This document shows positions 18,181 through 27,041 of a stretch of 64,000 nucleotides of DNA, in pieces. This stretch comes from Streptomyces clavuligerus (GTDB lineage: Bacteria; Actinomycetota; Actinomycetes; Streptomycetales; Streptomycetaceae): contig NZ_CP027859.1 in assembly GCF_005519465.1 (NCBI RefSeq), forward strand, positions 124,001 through 188,000, written 5' to 3'. Both the position numbers and the translations under genes were made by a program. Every line of letters starts with the position of its first letter. Within the stretch, counting starts at the first letter, position 1. Below the pieces are notes generated by a model. The model ran no database searches. It had not been told where the DNA came from and worked only from the letters and a program-made list of their open reading frames with translations.

Positions 18181-18216
18181 CCCCCCATCCCCTCGCGAGA
18201 GAAGAGGACAGCGCTC

Positions 18217-18366
18217 ATGCGCGGCACCAAGATGGAAGCCCCGATCGCCAACGGCTTCGTCCCCATCATCGACTTGTCCGCACGTACAACGCCTCCAGGG
18301 CGACAGGCGATCGCCGGGGCGATCGACCGGGCATGCACCGGTTCCGGGTTCTTCGTGATCGTCGGT
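18217..18366 (+). pseudogene. N-terminal fragment of a 2-oxoglutarate/Fe(II) dioxygenase
   Basis: MRGTKMEAPIANGFVPIIDL and RQAIAGAIDRACTGSGFFVI match the N-terminal domain of isopenicillin-N-synthase-type dioxygenases (DIOX_N). After IVGTG (normally GHG) homology ends and plasmid-type sequence begins, so the iron-binding core is lost. It starts 36 bases after the exporter stop, probably once cotranscribed with it. The truncation marks an integration or deletion junction near 18.37 kb. Confidence 0.7.
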
Positions 18367-18455
18367 ACCGGCTCCGGTCTGAGGTGTCGCCGCCGGGATC
18401 GGCTTACATGGTCGTCTCACCGAGGCAGCCGTGAAGCCGATGTCGGGCCTTGCCA

Positions 18456-18965
18456 TCACCCGGCCGCAGCCGATCTGTCTGTTGTCGCCGGCGAGGGCCG
18501 AGCGGCGAGTTCGGTGAGGCGGTCCGCCCACGAGGCGGTCGCCCTCCTCGCGTGGGCGGTGGTTTGTCCGCGCAGCCGTTCCAGCCGCGTTGGGAGGAGA
18601 TGCTCGGCTGTGCGTTCCCGGGCAGTGCTGGCGGCGGCCGTGGCGGCTGCGCGGTCTCGGTGCCGGTTCTCCTCGGTCCGGTATGCCCGGTGGGCCTCCG
18701 CGTCGGCCTCCGACGTGCGGCTCAGCCGGTCGAGGGCGCTGCTGTGGTACTCGGGGAGTGCCTGTTCCAGGGTCTGAAGTGCGGTGAAGGCGAGCACGGA
18801 CGCGGTCTCGTCTGCTTCCTCCGCCAATCCGTCTGGGCCTGCTGCCCGCAGAAAGTCGTCCTGGGCCATGCGGATGGTGGCCCCGAGGCATGCCCGGACG
18901 TCGGCGCGGACGGCAGCGACGGCGCCCGGGTGGTCGAGGTCGGCGGCGACGACACCACCGGGGTA
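18456..18965 (-). pseudogene. Partial copy of the 3' end of the 21.1-23.8 kb plasmid-type gene
   Basis: The reverse strand carries AVRADVRACLGATIRMAQDDF, ALPEYHSSALDRLSRTSEAD and TARERTAEHLLPTRLERLR. These align with the last ~170 residues of the large gene at 21098-23764 (LEAAIRMAQDDF, SLPEYHSSALDQLGRTPEAD). The upstream part is replaced by other sequence. It has its own stop at 18456. Same orientation as its partner, about 2.6 kb away; the differences are many enough to suggest paralogues rather than a recent duplication. Confidence 0.8.
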
Positions 18966-18989
18966 ACCGCCGCCGATGTGAAGCCCGGC

Positions 18990-19107
18990 GGTACGCCAAC
19001 ACGCCCTCCTGGCAGCACTGCCCGACCTGATCACCGGGACCTGGCGCACCACCGCCGCCCCGGGCGCCCCGCACTGCGAGCGGCTGGTGGACCTCACCGA
19101 CTGGTAG
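18990..19107 (+). pseudogene. 3' end of an unidentified gene
   Basis: A plus-strand frame reads ALPDLITGTWRTTAAPGAPH then CERLVDLTDW and stops with TAG at 19105-19107. Codon composition is good but the text before it is out of frame with any start and abuts the plasmid-type relic. Family not recognised. Confidence 0.35.
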
Positions 19108-19605
19108 CCCTCCAGGGGGCGTGCAGCGGTGGGGCCGGCATTCGCCACCGGCGGGGTGTGGCAGGACACCGCGGCCGCCCCGACTGTCGGAGCCCTCGGC
19201 CCTCGTTTGGCCGTCAAGCCTCCGTGAGGGTCCGGCGTCCCGGGTTTGCCGTGGTCGCCGCAGGGTAGAGCGGGACCCACCGCGGTTGATCGCCCGAGGG
19301 GAGGGGTCAGGGATGAGTGGGAACCGGTACCGGCCGATGTCACGGACGCACGGTGGAGTCGCACACGGTGAGCCTGTCCGAGGCCAGATGCGACTGCGGC
19401 CGACGACCCCACCGAGCACGCCGGGATCGTGGCGATCCGCGTCGCGTGCCGGGCGCTGCCCACAGCCCTCCGCCGTTCCACCCCTGGGCCGACGCGACCC
19501 ACCGCGTCGACTGCTGACCACCGGGGACTCCGCCCGTACTCGCGCGGCGGCGCGGGTCCCGTCGCCGGCGGCAACCGCCGGACGCACCCGAGAGAAGGAG
19601 CATTC

Positions 19606-20415
19606 ATGGTCTCCCACCAGCCGGACCACCGGACACCGAGGACTCGGAGCACACCAACCGCGCCCGGCACCCCCGTGGTGTACGACGACCCGGACTTCTT
19701 CGACGCCTACACCGCCTTCCGGGCCGGTTCCGCCGGACGCCTGTCCAACGACGCCCTCGAACACCCCGCCATCCGTTCCCTGATACCCTCACCGGTCGGC
19801 CGGGACGTGCTGGACATCGGATGCGGTACGGGCGACCTCAGCCGGTGGTGCGCGAGATCCGGCGCACGCTCTGTGCTCGCTGTGGACCCCTCGGCCCGCA
19901 TGATCGACCGCGCGCGGGAGCTGACAGGAGAGGACGAGGCCCACTCCATACGCTGGCTCCACCAGCCCGTGGAAACGGTCGAGCTCGACCCCGGCAGTCT
20001 GGACCTGGCCGTCAGCTCCCTCGCGCTGCACTACATCGCCGACTACCCCGGACTGCTGCGCCGTGTCCACCGTTGGCTGCGGCCCGGCGGTGTCCTCGTC
20101 TACTCCACCGAGCACCCCGTTCACACCGCGACCGCCTCCCAGGAGGAGGGCTGGTGCCTGGACGGGACGGGCGACCCACGGCACTGGAAACTGGACGACT
20201 ACGGGGTCGAAGGCCCCCGTGACCAGCGTTGGCTCGGCACCACCGTTCCCAAGCACCACCGCAGGATCAGCACCCTGCTGAACGCTCTCACCGGGACCGG
20301 CTTCCTCATCGAGCAGGTCCTGGAGCCCCGGCCCGACCCGACGGCGCCCGTCGACCTCCGGATGACCGAGTACACCCGCCGCCCCATTTTCCTCCTGGTT
20401 CGCGCCCGCCGCTGA
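19606..20415 (+). CDS. class I SAM-dependent methyltransferase
   Basis: A 269-residue Rossmann-type methyltransferase. Motif I is VLDIGCGTGDLSRW (near residue 67), the acidic motif II is LAVDPSARM, and LDLAVSSLALHYI with WLRPGGVLVYSTEHP covers motifs III-IV. The start ATG follows AGAAGGAG. The fold and order resemble small-molecule methyltransferases such as UbiE/BioC relatives. Substrate unknown. It is flanked by plasmid-type pseudogenes and followed by a long perfect hairpin, so it appears to be a single-gene unit. Confidence 0.88.
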   Translation: MVSHQPDHRTPRTRSTPTAPGTPVVYDDPDFFDAYTAFRAGSAGRLSNDALEHPAIRSLIPSPVGRDVLDIGCGTGDLSRWCARSGARSVLAVDPSARMIDRARELTGEDEAHSIRWLHQPVETVELDPGSLDLAVSSLALHYIADYPGLLRRVHRWLRPGGVLVYSTEHPVHTATASQEEGWCLDGTGDPRHWKLDDYGVEGPRDQRWLGTTVPKHHRRISTLLNALTGTGFLIEQVLEPRPDPTAPVDLRMTEYTRRPIFLLVRARR

Positions 20416-20457
20416 ACCCACGGGCATCGGCTGCGGCACCCGGCCAGATCCGGGTTG

Positions 20458-20495
20458 CCGGGCGGGCCACCCCCGCGCGGGGGTGGCCCGCCCGG
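20458..20495. terminator. 38-bp perfect palindrome, bidirectional terminator
   Basis: Two 19-base arms (first arm CCGGGCGGGCCACCCCCGC) meet with no unpaired centre. It lies 43 bases after the methyltransferase stop and before the 3' end of the convergent DciA-like pseudogene, the position of a bidirectional terminator. The exceptional stability would also make it a possible replication-fork or recombination feature. Confidence 0.85.
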
Positions 20496-20499
20496 CGGG

Positions 20500-21093
20500 A
20501 CAGCGCCCGCACCGCGGGCGGCCTGCCGTCCCACCGCCTTCGCGATGCCCGGGTCCGCCAGGGACAGCCGGGCGGCCTGGCGGTGCGCCTCGATCGCGCG
20601 GTGGCAGCCCTCCGGCGGTGTCCGGCGTTCCAACGTCACGGCGGACACGGTCGGTTGCGGTGCCGGATTGGCGGTCGTCGTCACGGCGTCGGTGACCGTG
20701 CCGGGAGCCAGAACGCCCCGCTGCCTGATTGGCGGCAGCGATGACCCGAGCCGTCTCCATACGGGCCTTTGTCCCCAGGCCGCGGAGACCGGGCGCAGCG
20801 TCAGCTCACCGGTGTCCGCGTCGTACTCGACCGCCGCGACATGCCCGGCGAGGTCGGGGACGGCGTCGAAGTCGCCGAGGATGGTGCCACCTGCGGCCGG
20901 GGCGACCAGGCCACGCTCGGTCATCATCATCCCGATTGCCGTGCCGAAGGTGAGCGGCTCGCGCCCGTAGCGCCGCATGACGGCGGTGGTGCGCCGCTTC
21001 GGCTTCCTGGGGGCGGCGCCGTTCTTCCTCGCCGCCTCCGGGGCCGCGACCAGGGCCTGGCGCGAGGTCGACGCCGCTCAGCCCGCCGGTCAT
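20500..21093 (-). pseudogene. DciA-like (DUF721) plasmid-type protein, several frameshifts
   Basis: The reverse strand starts MTGGLSGVDLA at 21093, loses two bases in a CG run, then continues RQALVAAPEAARKNGAAP and MRRYGREPLTFGTAIGMMM and GGTILGDFDAVPDLAGHVAA. Further on, SAAWG is followed one frame over by METARVIAAANQA, then the original frame resumes at VLAPGTVTDAV, so two compensating shifts occur at about 20785 and 20715. The tail RAIEAHRQAARLSLADPGIA is as in the fragment at 14.3 kb. DUF721 proteins related to DciA act with DnaA or helicase loading; those carried by Streptomyces plasmids are probably replication accessories. Inactive as read. Confidence 0.65.
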
Positions 21094-21097
21094 GCGA

Positions 21098-23764
21098 TCA
21101 CCGCCCCGGTGGCGTCGCCGTCCACCAGGCGGGCGGCGAGCGCTCCGTCCACGGCGCGGCGGTGGCCTGCTCGGTCCGGGCGGCGGCCTGCTCGCGCAGC
21201 TGCTTCAGCCGTGCCGCGAGCAGGTACTCGGCAGCGCGCTCGCGGGCGGTGTGGGCGGCCTTGGTGGCGACGGTGACGGCGTCTGCGCCGTGCGGGTTGT
21301 GCCGGTACCAGCGCCGCCCCTGCTCGGTCTTGTATGCCCGGCGGGCCTCTGCGTCGGCCTCCGGCGTGCGGCCCAGTTGGTCGAGGGCGCTGCTGTGGTA
21401 CTCGGGGAGTGACTGTTCCAGGGTGTGGAGTGCGGTGAAGGCGAGCGCGGACTCGGTCGCGTCCGGGTTCTCGGCCAATCCGTCCGGGTCCGCTGCCCGG
21501 AGGAAGTCGTCCTGGGCCATGCGGATGGCGGCTTCCAGGCATGCCCGGACGGCGGCGCGGACGGCAGCGACGGCGGCCGCGTCGGTCAGGTCGGCGGCCC
21601 AGGCCGCGGCGACCAGTCCGGCCTCCGCGATCAGGGTCTCGGTCCGGCGCCGGTACCCGTATGTCTCGCACAGCCCACCGGCGCGCGGCTGGCCGCAGCC
21701 CTCACACAGCAGCGCCTGGCGTACCGTGTCGGCGGCGGCCACGGCCGCGCGTTCGGCCTCCGCCCATTCCGCCGCTGCCGCACGGGCCGCATCCCGGCGG
21801 GCCTGCTGCTCACGGGCGCGCTCCCGGCGCCACACGAAGTCCTCCGCCTCAACGGCGGCGTGCTCGCGCAGCCGCTCCTCAAGGACGCACTGCCGCTCGC
21901 CGTCGGTCAGGCCGGGCAGCTCCCGGTCGACCTCGGCGCAGGTCCGGGCCCGAAGAGCACGGCGGAGGTGGATGACGTTGCCGCAGTTCTCGCACTCCTC
22001 CCCGGTGTCCAGGCGCACTCCGTCGTCGCACTTGCGGTGCGAGCACGTCTGCCGCTGGGGCAGACCTCGGCGGATCAGCCACCCGTACGGCGTGGTGACC
22101 AGGGCCTCGCCGCCGGTCTCCCGGAGGCGGTCGGTGAGCCGGTCGGCCAGCAGCCGCGGCGCACCCTCCGACGCCACTCCCACGTCCGTCAGCCGCATCA
22201 GCTCTGCCTTCGCGGCGGCCTCGACCTGGTCCTGCTGCCACCCCGACAGCCGCTCCCACAACCAGGAGACCGGCCCCAGCGCCACTCGCAGACGAAGATC
22301 AGCCGGAAGGCCCACCCTCCGCTGCTGCTGCGCTGTTTCCCACACCGCGGCTTTCGGCCGGCCACCGGCACCAGCCCCGGCAGCGCGCTGCGCCGCCCAC
22401 TCGTCGACCGGGGACTCCTTCGGCTGTTCCCCGCGCAGCGGGCCGCCCTCTGCCACCGACGACCCGGTCCCGGCAGCGCCGGTCTCGCGGTCGACGGCCT
22501 GGTCCTCGCGCACGCACGCGCGGTCCGGCCGACGGCCGTCAACTCCACGGCCTTCGACGGAAAACCCACCAGAGAGCTCATCAGAACCACTACGGGAGAC
22601 CACAGGAGGGTGATCAGTGTGAAGGGCTGCCGCAACGTCGGAGTCTGCAACAACCGTCGCATCCGCCACGGGTACACCGCTGACCTGCGGGTCTGTGTCC
22701 GTCCCGGGCGCCTCACCAGGCCCTGCCGTAACGTCGGGGTCTGAAAACCCGGGCTCCAGGGCCTCCGCACCGTCCTGCAGAGCGTCGTCGGCCGCGACCG
22801 TACGGCCGTGCGCGGCGGCGACCGCCGGCACCACCAGCCGCGACCGGTTCGACAGCCCGGAGCCCGTCCGCAGCCGCACCCGCAGCACCAGCCCCTGGTC
22901 CTCCAGGCGTTCCAGCACCCGCTCCCCCGCCGCCGCCGAACACCCCAGCAGCCGCGCCACGGTCGCCGCGGCCCGGCCGCGCCGGGTGTCCACCGCCCCG
23001 CCGCACAGCCGCAACCGCCCGGACTCCCGCGCCTCCAGCACCAGCAGCAGCGGGAGACGGTCCGTCGCCGCACCCCGGCCGGTACGCATACCGATCAGAC
23101 CGGCCGGAGTCACCGAACCGTCCCGGTGCGCCCAACCCGGGCCCATCACCGCCTCCAGCCGCCGCCACAAGGTGGCGTACTCTTTCTTCGACAGGTTCAG
23201 CCGATGCCCGAGCACGTCCTGCGCCGCCCACAGCGGCAGCACCTTGCACTTCAGGCCGACGTCCTGTCCGTAGTCGCCCTCCGCCGTGTCGATGGAGACC
23301 ACGCCCGAGCGGCGCAGCACCGGCACCACGACCGAGGCGACGTACGAGGCGGAGAACCCGAGTCACCGGGCCAGCTCCTCCGTACGGATCACCACCACAC
23401 CGGTCTCCGAAGGCGTCCTCGACGCCAGCACCAGCACCGCGAGGCGCACCGCGTCCGGCACACCGTCCAGGACCGGCGTGTCCAGCAGCGCGCGCACCGC
23501 ACCGCCCAGCCGAGCCCGGGCGTCCCGGCCCAGCGCCAGCGGACGGCCCGGCCCCGCACCGGCACCGGCACCGGCACCGGGCCAAGCCGCGTCCGCGCAG
23601 GTGCCGGGGACCCGGCACCCGGAACCCGGGCGGGCGGCCACCGCCGCGCTCACAGCGACACCCCATGGCCGCAGCCGCAGGCGGAGCTGCTGCGCGGACA
23701 CAGACTTCGGCGTCAGGATCGGCACCAGGCGCCCGCTGTACGCGCGGAAGCGGACACCCCCCAC
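21098..23764 (-). pseudogene. Large winged-helix and zinc-finger plasmid-type protein with one internal TGA
   Basis: One 888-codon frame, interrupted only by TGA at 23363-23365. Read across it, the text is RTEELAR-stop-LGFSASYVASVVVPVLRRSG, clearly one winged-helix segment in which a Trp codon TGG became TGA. The downstream part has a second helix-turn-helix-like region (RAAATVARLLGCSAAAGERVL), a low-complexity linker, Cys pairs CSHRKCDD/CENCGN and CEGCGQ that suggest zinc ribbons, and a long helical coiled-coil C-terminus. It begins five bases upstream of the DciA-like pseudogene and would have been its neighbour in an operon. Likely a replication or partition-associated plasmid protein. Restart after the stop could still give a 743-residue product. 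Confidence 0.65.
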
Positions 23765-23930
23765 CAGAGCTCGAAATGGGTCCCGAGACCTGCGCCTGCG
23801 GACCGGCTCTGAGACTGTCGTTCACCGACATCACGCCTGCGGGCCGAGCCGACGTCACCGTCGTGGTCGCCGGGGCGCCCACCGGGCGTCCCTTTACATA
23901 CGGACCGGTGCCGTCTTCATGGGGGTGCCG

Positions 23931-24521
23931 TTACGTAGCGAGGACCGCGAACGCCTCGTCGAGGAGGGTGTCGAGGTCGGAGTGCCCGTCGGAGGCGGTC
24001 CAGTGGTCGAGGGCGGCGTTGAGGCAGTCCAGAGCGGCTGCCGCCCGGACGGTCTGGGCGAGCGTGCCGGGGCCGGGACTGCCGGAGCGCTCGGCGAGGG
24101 ATCGGGCCAGGGTCGCCCGCCAGCCGTCCTGCTTCTCCAGGTGCCGCGCGCACAGCGCGGAGGTTTCCCGGACCAGCGCCGCCAGCGCCAGGGAGTGCTC
24201 GGGGTCCTTGCGGTAGGGGTCGAGGACGCAGTCCATGGCGCGCCGCAGGGCCGTCCAGTCGTCCTCGGCGGCGGGGCGGTCCCGCAGTGCGGCGGCGAGT
24301 TTCTCCCCCTGTGCGTCGAAGGCGCCGAGGACCGCGTCTTCCTTCGTGCGGAAGTAGCGCAGGAATGTGCTGCGCGAGACTCCGGCGGCGGAGGCGAGGT
24401 CGTCGAGGGTGACCTTGTCGAACCCGTTCCGGCGGAAGAGGTCGAAGGCCACCTGCGCCAGCTCCGCGCGCACGGCCGCTCGTGCGATGCCCCGGGTGGT
24501 GCCTGTGATCGCGCTCGTCAT
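23931..24521 (-). CDS. TetR-family transcriptional regulator
   Basis: A 196-residue TetR protein. The N-terminal domain reads ELAQVAFDLFRRNGFDKVTL, then DDLASAAGVSRSTFLRYFRT as the helix-turn-helix and KEDAVLGAFD. The C-terminal ligand domain contains a MftR-like/TetR_C pattern. An ATG ten codons upstream (24551) is in frame, but the chosen ATG follows GAGAGGA at about 8 bases. It is divergent from an NADPH oxidoreductase gene, with a perfect operator-like palindrome between them, so it probably represses itself and that gene. Confidence 0.92.
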   Translation of the reverse strand: MTSAITGTTRGIARAAVRAELAQVAFDLFRRNGFDKVTLDDLASAAGVSRSTFLRYFRTKEDAVLGAFDAQGEKLAAALRDRPAAEDDWTALRRAMDCVLDPYRKDPEHSLALAALVRETSALCARHLEKQDGWRATLARSLAERSGSPGPGTLAQTVRAAAALDCLNAALDHWTASDGHSDLDTLLDEAFAVLAT

Positions 24522-24585
24522 TCCGGCCGTCCTCTCGGTTTGGCTCTCCATCGCGTTAATGGTACAAAGAAACCAATGTGGAACT

Positions 24586-24605
24586 CAGTGTCAATCATGA
24601 CACTG
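24586..24605. promoter_or_regulatory. Perfect operator-like palindrome
   Basis: CAGTGTCA-ATCA-TGACACTG, with 8-base perfect arms and a 4-base centre, lies 64 bases before the regulator start and about 97 before the oxidoreductase start. The local sequence is AT-richer, with TGGTACAAAGAAACC nearby, as expected of a promoter. Typical of a TetR operator controlling both divergent genes. Confidence 0.75.
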
Positions 24606-24702
24606 GAGTCGAAATGGGAGACCGGCCTTCACGCCGCAGGTCCTCGCACCACCGGCGGCCCGGTCCGGCACCGATGACCCCCACCCCCTGTGAAACGGAG
24701 AC

Positions 24703-25422
24703 ATGACCATGACCAGAACGCTGGGCATCATCGGCAGCGGAATGATCGGCGGCACGGTCGCCCGCCTCGCCGCCGACGCCGGACTCGACGTGGTCCTGAG
24801 CAATTCACGAGGCCCTCAGACCCTCACCGACCTCGTCACCGACCTGGGGCCGCGAGCCCGGGCGGCGTCCGTCACCGAGACCGCCCGGACCGCCGACCTC
24901 ATCGTCGCGGCCGTCCCCCTGAGCGCCATCGGCCAGCTCCCCGCCGACGCCCTGGCAGGCCGCACGGTCGTCGACGCGACCAACTACTACGCCCAGCGCG
25001 ACGGCCGCATCGCCGCGCTCGACACCGGAGACCTCACCTCCAGCGCGTACGTGCAGCAGCGCCTCGAAGCATCGCGGGTGGTCAAGGCCCTCAACAACGT
25101 CTTCTTCCGCCACCTGCTCGACCTCGCCCGCCCCGCAGGCGCCCCCGACCGCAGCGCCCTGCCCGTCGCCGCCGACGATCCGGGGGCCAAGTCCGAGGTC
25201 ATCGCCCTGCTGGACACCCTCGGCTACGACGCCGTCGACCTCGGCACCCTCGCCGACAGCCGGCCCGTGCAGCCGGGCTCCGCCCTCCAGGCCCTGCCCT
25301 ACATGCCCCCGCTCCCCGAGGGACTCGGCGAGCAGGAGATCCAGCAGTGGATCTTCCAGGCCCCCGCCGTCCCCGCACCCGCCCACCGCATCCGGGAACT
25401 CCTCGCCACTGCCGCACCCTGA
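24703..25422 (+). CDS. F420H2:NADP oxidoreductase-like NAD(P)-binding protein
   Basis: A 239-residue Rossmann protein. GIIGSGMIGGTVARLAADAG is the GxGxxG dinucleotide site, VVLSNSRGPQTL gives the NADP-type SN(S/T)R phosphate contact, and DLIVAAVPLSAIGQLP and VVDATNYYAQRDG follow in the order found in F420-dependent NADP reductases (NADP_oxred_F420, PF03807). Predicted to transfer hydride between NADPH and coenzyme F420 or a related cofactor. CGGAGA precedes the ATG; a second ATG is two codons later. Divergent from the TetR gene and followed by a hairpin, so monocistronic and probably controlled by that regulator. Confidence 0.85.
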   Translation: MTMTRTLGIIGSGMIGGTVARLAADAGLDVVLSNSRGPQTLTDLVTDLGPRARAASVTETARTADLIVAAVPLSAIGQLPADALAGRTVVDATNYYAQRDGRIAALDTGDLTSSAYVQQRLEASRVVKALNNVFFRHLLDLARPAGAPDRSALPVAADDPGAKSEVIALLDTLGYDAVDLGTLADSRPVQPGSALQALPYMPPLPEGLGEQEIQQWIFQAPAVPAPAHRIRELLATAAP

Positions 25423-25500
25423 GGCACCAGACCCACCACCTGCCGACACACCGCAGAGGGAACGGGACGCTGCTCAGTGGAAGACGAGCCGACCGCCGGA

Positions 25501-25527
25501 GGGGCGAAGACAAAACATCTTCGCCCC
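25501..25527. terminator. Hairpin terminator
   Basis: GGGGCGAAGA and TCTTCGCCCC pair across a 7-base A-rich loop, 78 bases after the oxidoreductase stop and shortly before the convergent GPP34 gene's 3' end at 25571. Confidence 0.8.
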
Positions 25528-25570
25528 CGCCGGAGGACTTCGAGTAGCGGGTGCCGTGCAGTCGGTGCTG

Positions 25571-26227
25571 TCAGCTCCTCATGGTGACGAGGGCGACGGG
25601 AGTCATCGCCGACTGCATTTCCCTGATCGCCTTGCGGACGCTTTCACCGGCCCATTGCCCCTCGGATATCCGACGCATTCGCGGAACGACCTCACGCCGA
25701 GGCAGACCGGGAAAGGCCAGGCGGTGCAGTCTTGCCCCATGCAGCAGGGCGACGAGGCCGGCCGTGCGGTCATCAGGTTCCTCGTGCCGCAGCACCACGC
25801 CTGCGAGCCGTGCGCGCAGTTCGCTCTCGGCCGTTCCATCCACCTCGGGGAACCGCCGCAACGGAAACATCCCGAGTACCTTGCGCTCCTCCTCGCCGAC
25901 CAGGCCGCGCTCCCTGAGGGACTCGACGGCGGCGTCCAGCGCCTTGCGGTGGTCCTTGGCCAGCCACGCCGTCACTTTCGGCGGCCGGCTCCGCCCCGCG
26001 GCCCACGTGCCGATCATCCCGAGCCGGCCGTCGAGCAGCCCGACCCCCGTCGGGGCCGTGCCGTGGACGGTGATCCGGCCGCCGTCCACGGAAACCCGGG
26101 CGGCGAACACCAGGTCAAGGACGATTCCGCCCGCGACCGCCCACTGGCAGGCCTGCCGCTCCCGTACCGCCCCGGACCCGTCGTCCAGCGACAGGAGCAT
26201 GATCTCCTCGGCCAGCGTCACGGACAC
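25571..26227 (-). CDS. GPP34 (GOLPH3/VPS74-like) family protein
   Basis: A 218-residue member of the GPP34 family: VTLAEEIMLLSLDDGSGAV at the N-terminus, QWAVAGGIVLDLVFAARVS, and a long helical C-terminus with VLGMFPLRRFPEVDG. Eukaryotic GOLPH3 binds phosphatidylinositol-4-phosphate at the Golgi; actinobacteria often hold many copies of unknown role, frequently linked to development or membrane functions. The GTG at 26227 follows a G-rich site; an alternative GTG nine codons upstream (26254) is less likely because homologues begin close to VTLAEE. Stands alone, convergent with the oxidoreductase. Confidence 0.88.
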   Translation of the reverse strand: MSVTLAEEIMLLSLDDGSGAVRERQACQWAVAGGIVLDLVFAARVSVDGGRITVHGTAPTGVGLLDGRLGMIGTWAAGRSRPPKVTAWLAKDHRKALDAAVESLRERGLVGEEERKVLGMFPLRRFPEVDGTAESELRARLAGVVLRHEEPDDRTAGLVALLHGARLHRLAFPGLPRREVVPRMRRISEGQWAGESVRKAIREMQSAMTPVALVTMRS

Positions 26228-26304
26228 GCCCGTCCCCCCGTCGGTCGGCTCCACTTACCCAGACGTACGGGACAGGTCATCAGTTCCCCGCACGGCCGTC
26301 CGGG

Positions 26305-26952
26305 TTGCGCGGCCGGTACGAGGATTTCGAGAGCCTGGCCCTGAGGGCCGGTCTCGACCGCGAGGCCTCCGGCTCGCCCTGCGGGACCAAGGGGGTATGG
26401 ACCCGAACCGCGGTGAGGACGACATGGTCCGCGCCGGGCTGCTCACCGGTGAGCCCCGCGACCTCGGTACCGTCAGCCCGGGACATCGAGGAGGCCGTAG
26501 GCCGCGACGACGAGACGGCCGGGGTGTTCCGGCGCCGCCGGACCCTGGGCACCGGCCTCGACCGCGACGCCCTCGGCACGACCGGCGGCCTGGCGGGCCA
26601 GACCCCGGGCCAGTCCGAGGCCAGGCACCGGCGGCCGACCGTCGGCGAGTTCGTCGCGGTCTTCAATCCGGGCCCGGCCGAGCGCCGCTCCGCCAAGCGC
26701 CGTACTCCCCCGCCGGTCGAGGCCGGTGTCGTCGACGACGTCCAGGACGAGGAGGAGCGGGAGTGGCTCGAACCCCACGACAAACCCGCCCAGTGGTTCC
26801 ACCGCCTCGTCCGGCACCTGACCGCCGACGGTGACCAGCGCGCCGCGGCGGCCGACCGGAAGGCCCGCCGGACGCTGGCGGAGATGGCCCCCGGCCATGT
26901 CCGCCAGCCCCTGCTCACCCCCACCTCCGCCGGTCGTGGGGGTGCCCGATGA
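26305..26952 (+). CDS. hypothetical accessory-element protein
   Basis: Up to 215 residues; the start is uncertain because there is no ATG in the first half and the N-terminal 60 residues look poor. From about residue 60 the text is coding-like: RDIEEAVGRDDETAGVFRRR, PTVGEFVAVFNPGPAERRSA, then an acidic patch DDVQDEEEREWLEP and a helical end, QWFHRLVRHLTADGDQRAAA. No family recognised. The TGA overlaps the ATG of the next micro-gene (ATGA), which overlaps a third (GTGA), so the three are translationally coupled; such tight sets of small genes are typical of Streptomyces plasmids and integrative elements. Confidence 0.5.
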   Translation: MRGRYEDFESLALRAGLDREASGSPCGTKGVWTRTAVRTTWSAPGCSPVSPATSVPSARDIEEAVGRDDETAGVFRRRRTLGTGLDRDALGTTGGLAGQTPGQSEARHRRPTVGEFVAVFNPGPAERRSAKRRTPPPVEAGVVDDVQDEEEREWLEPHDKPAQWFHRLVRHLTADGDQRAAAADRKARRTLAEMAPGHVRQPLLTPTSAGRGGAR

Positions 26953-27041
26953 CCGCGACCCGGATGACCGACGTGCAGCGGAAGAAGCTGTCGGACAAGG
27001 TGCGCGAGGTCAACAAGCGGTCCGTGAGCAGGCCGCGGTGA
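26949..27041 (+). CDS. 30-residue micro-protein in a coupled set
   Basis: Starts ATGACC, overlapping the upstream stop by four bases, and encodes a basic helical peptide (VQRKKLSDKVREVNKRS). Its TGA overlaps the GTG of the next gene. Too short for family assignment; its support comes from the double overlap. Confidence 0.45.
   Translation: MTATRMTDVQRKKLSDKVREVNKRSVSRPR

Noticed and set aside
23363..23365. TGA as a selenocysteine codon
   Set aside because: The position expects tryptophan within a winged helix, no SECIS-like hairpin follows, and the neighbouring gene is clearly decaying.
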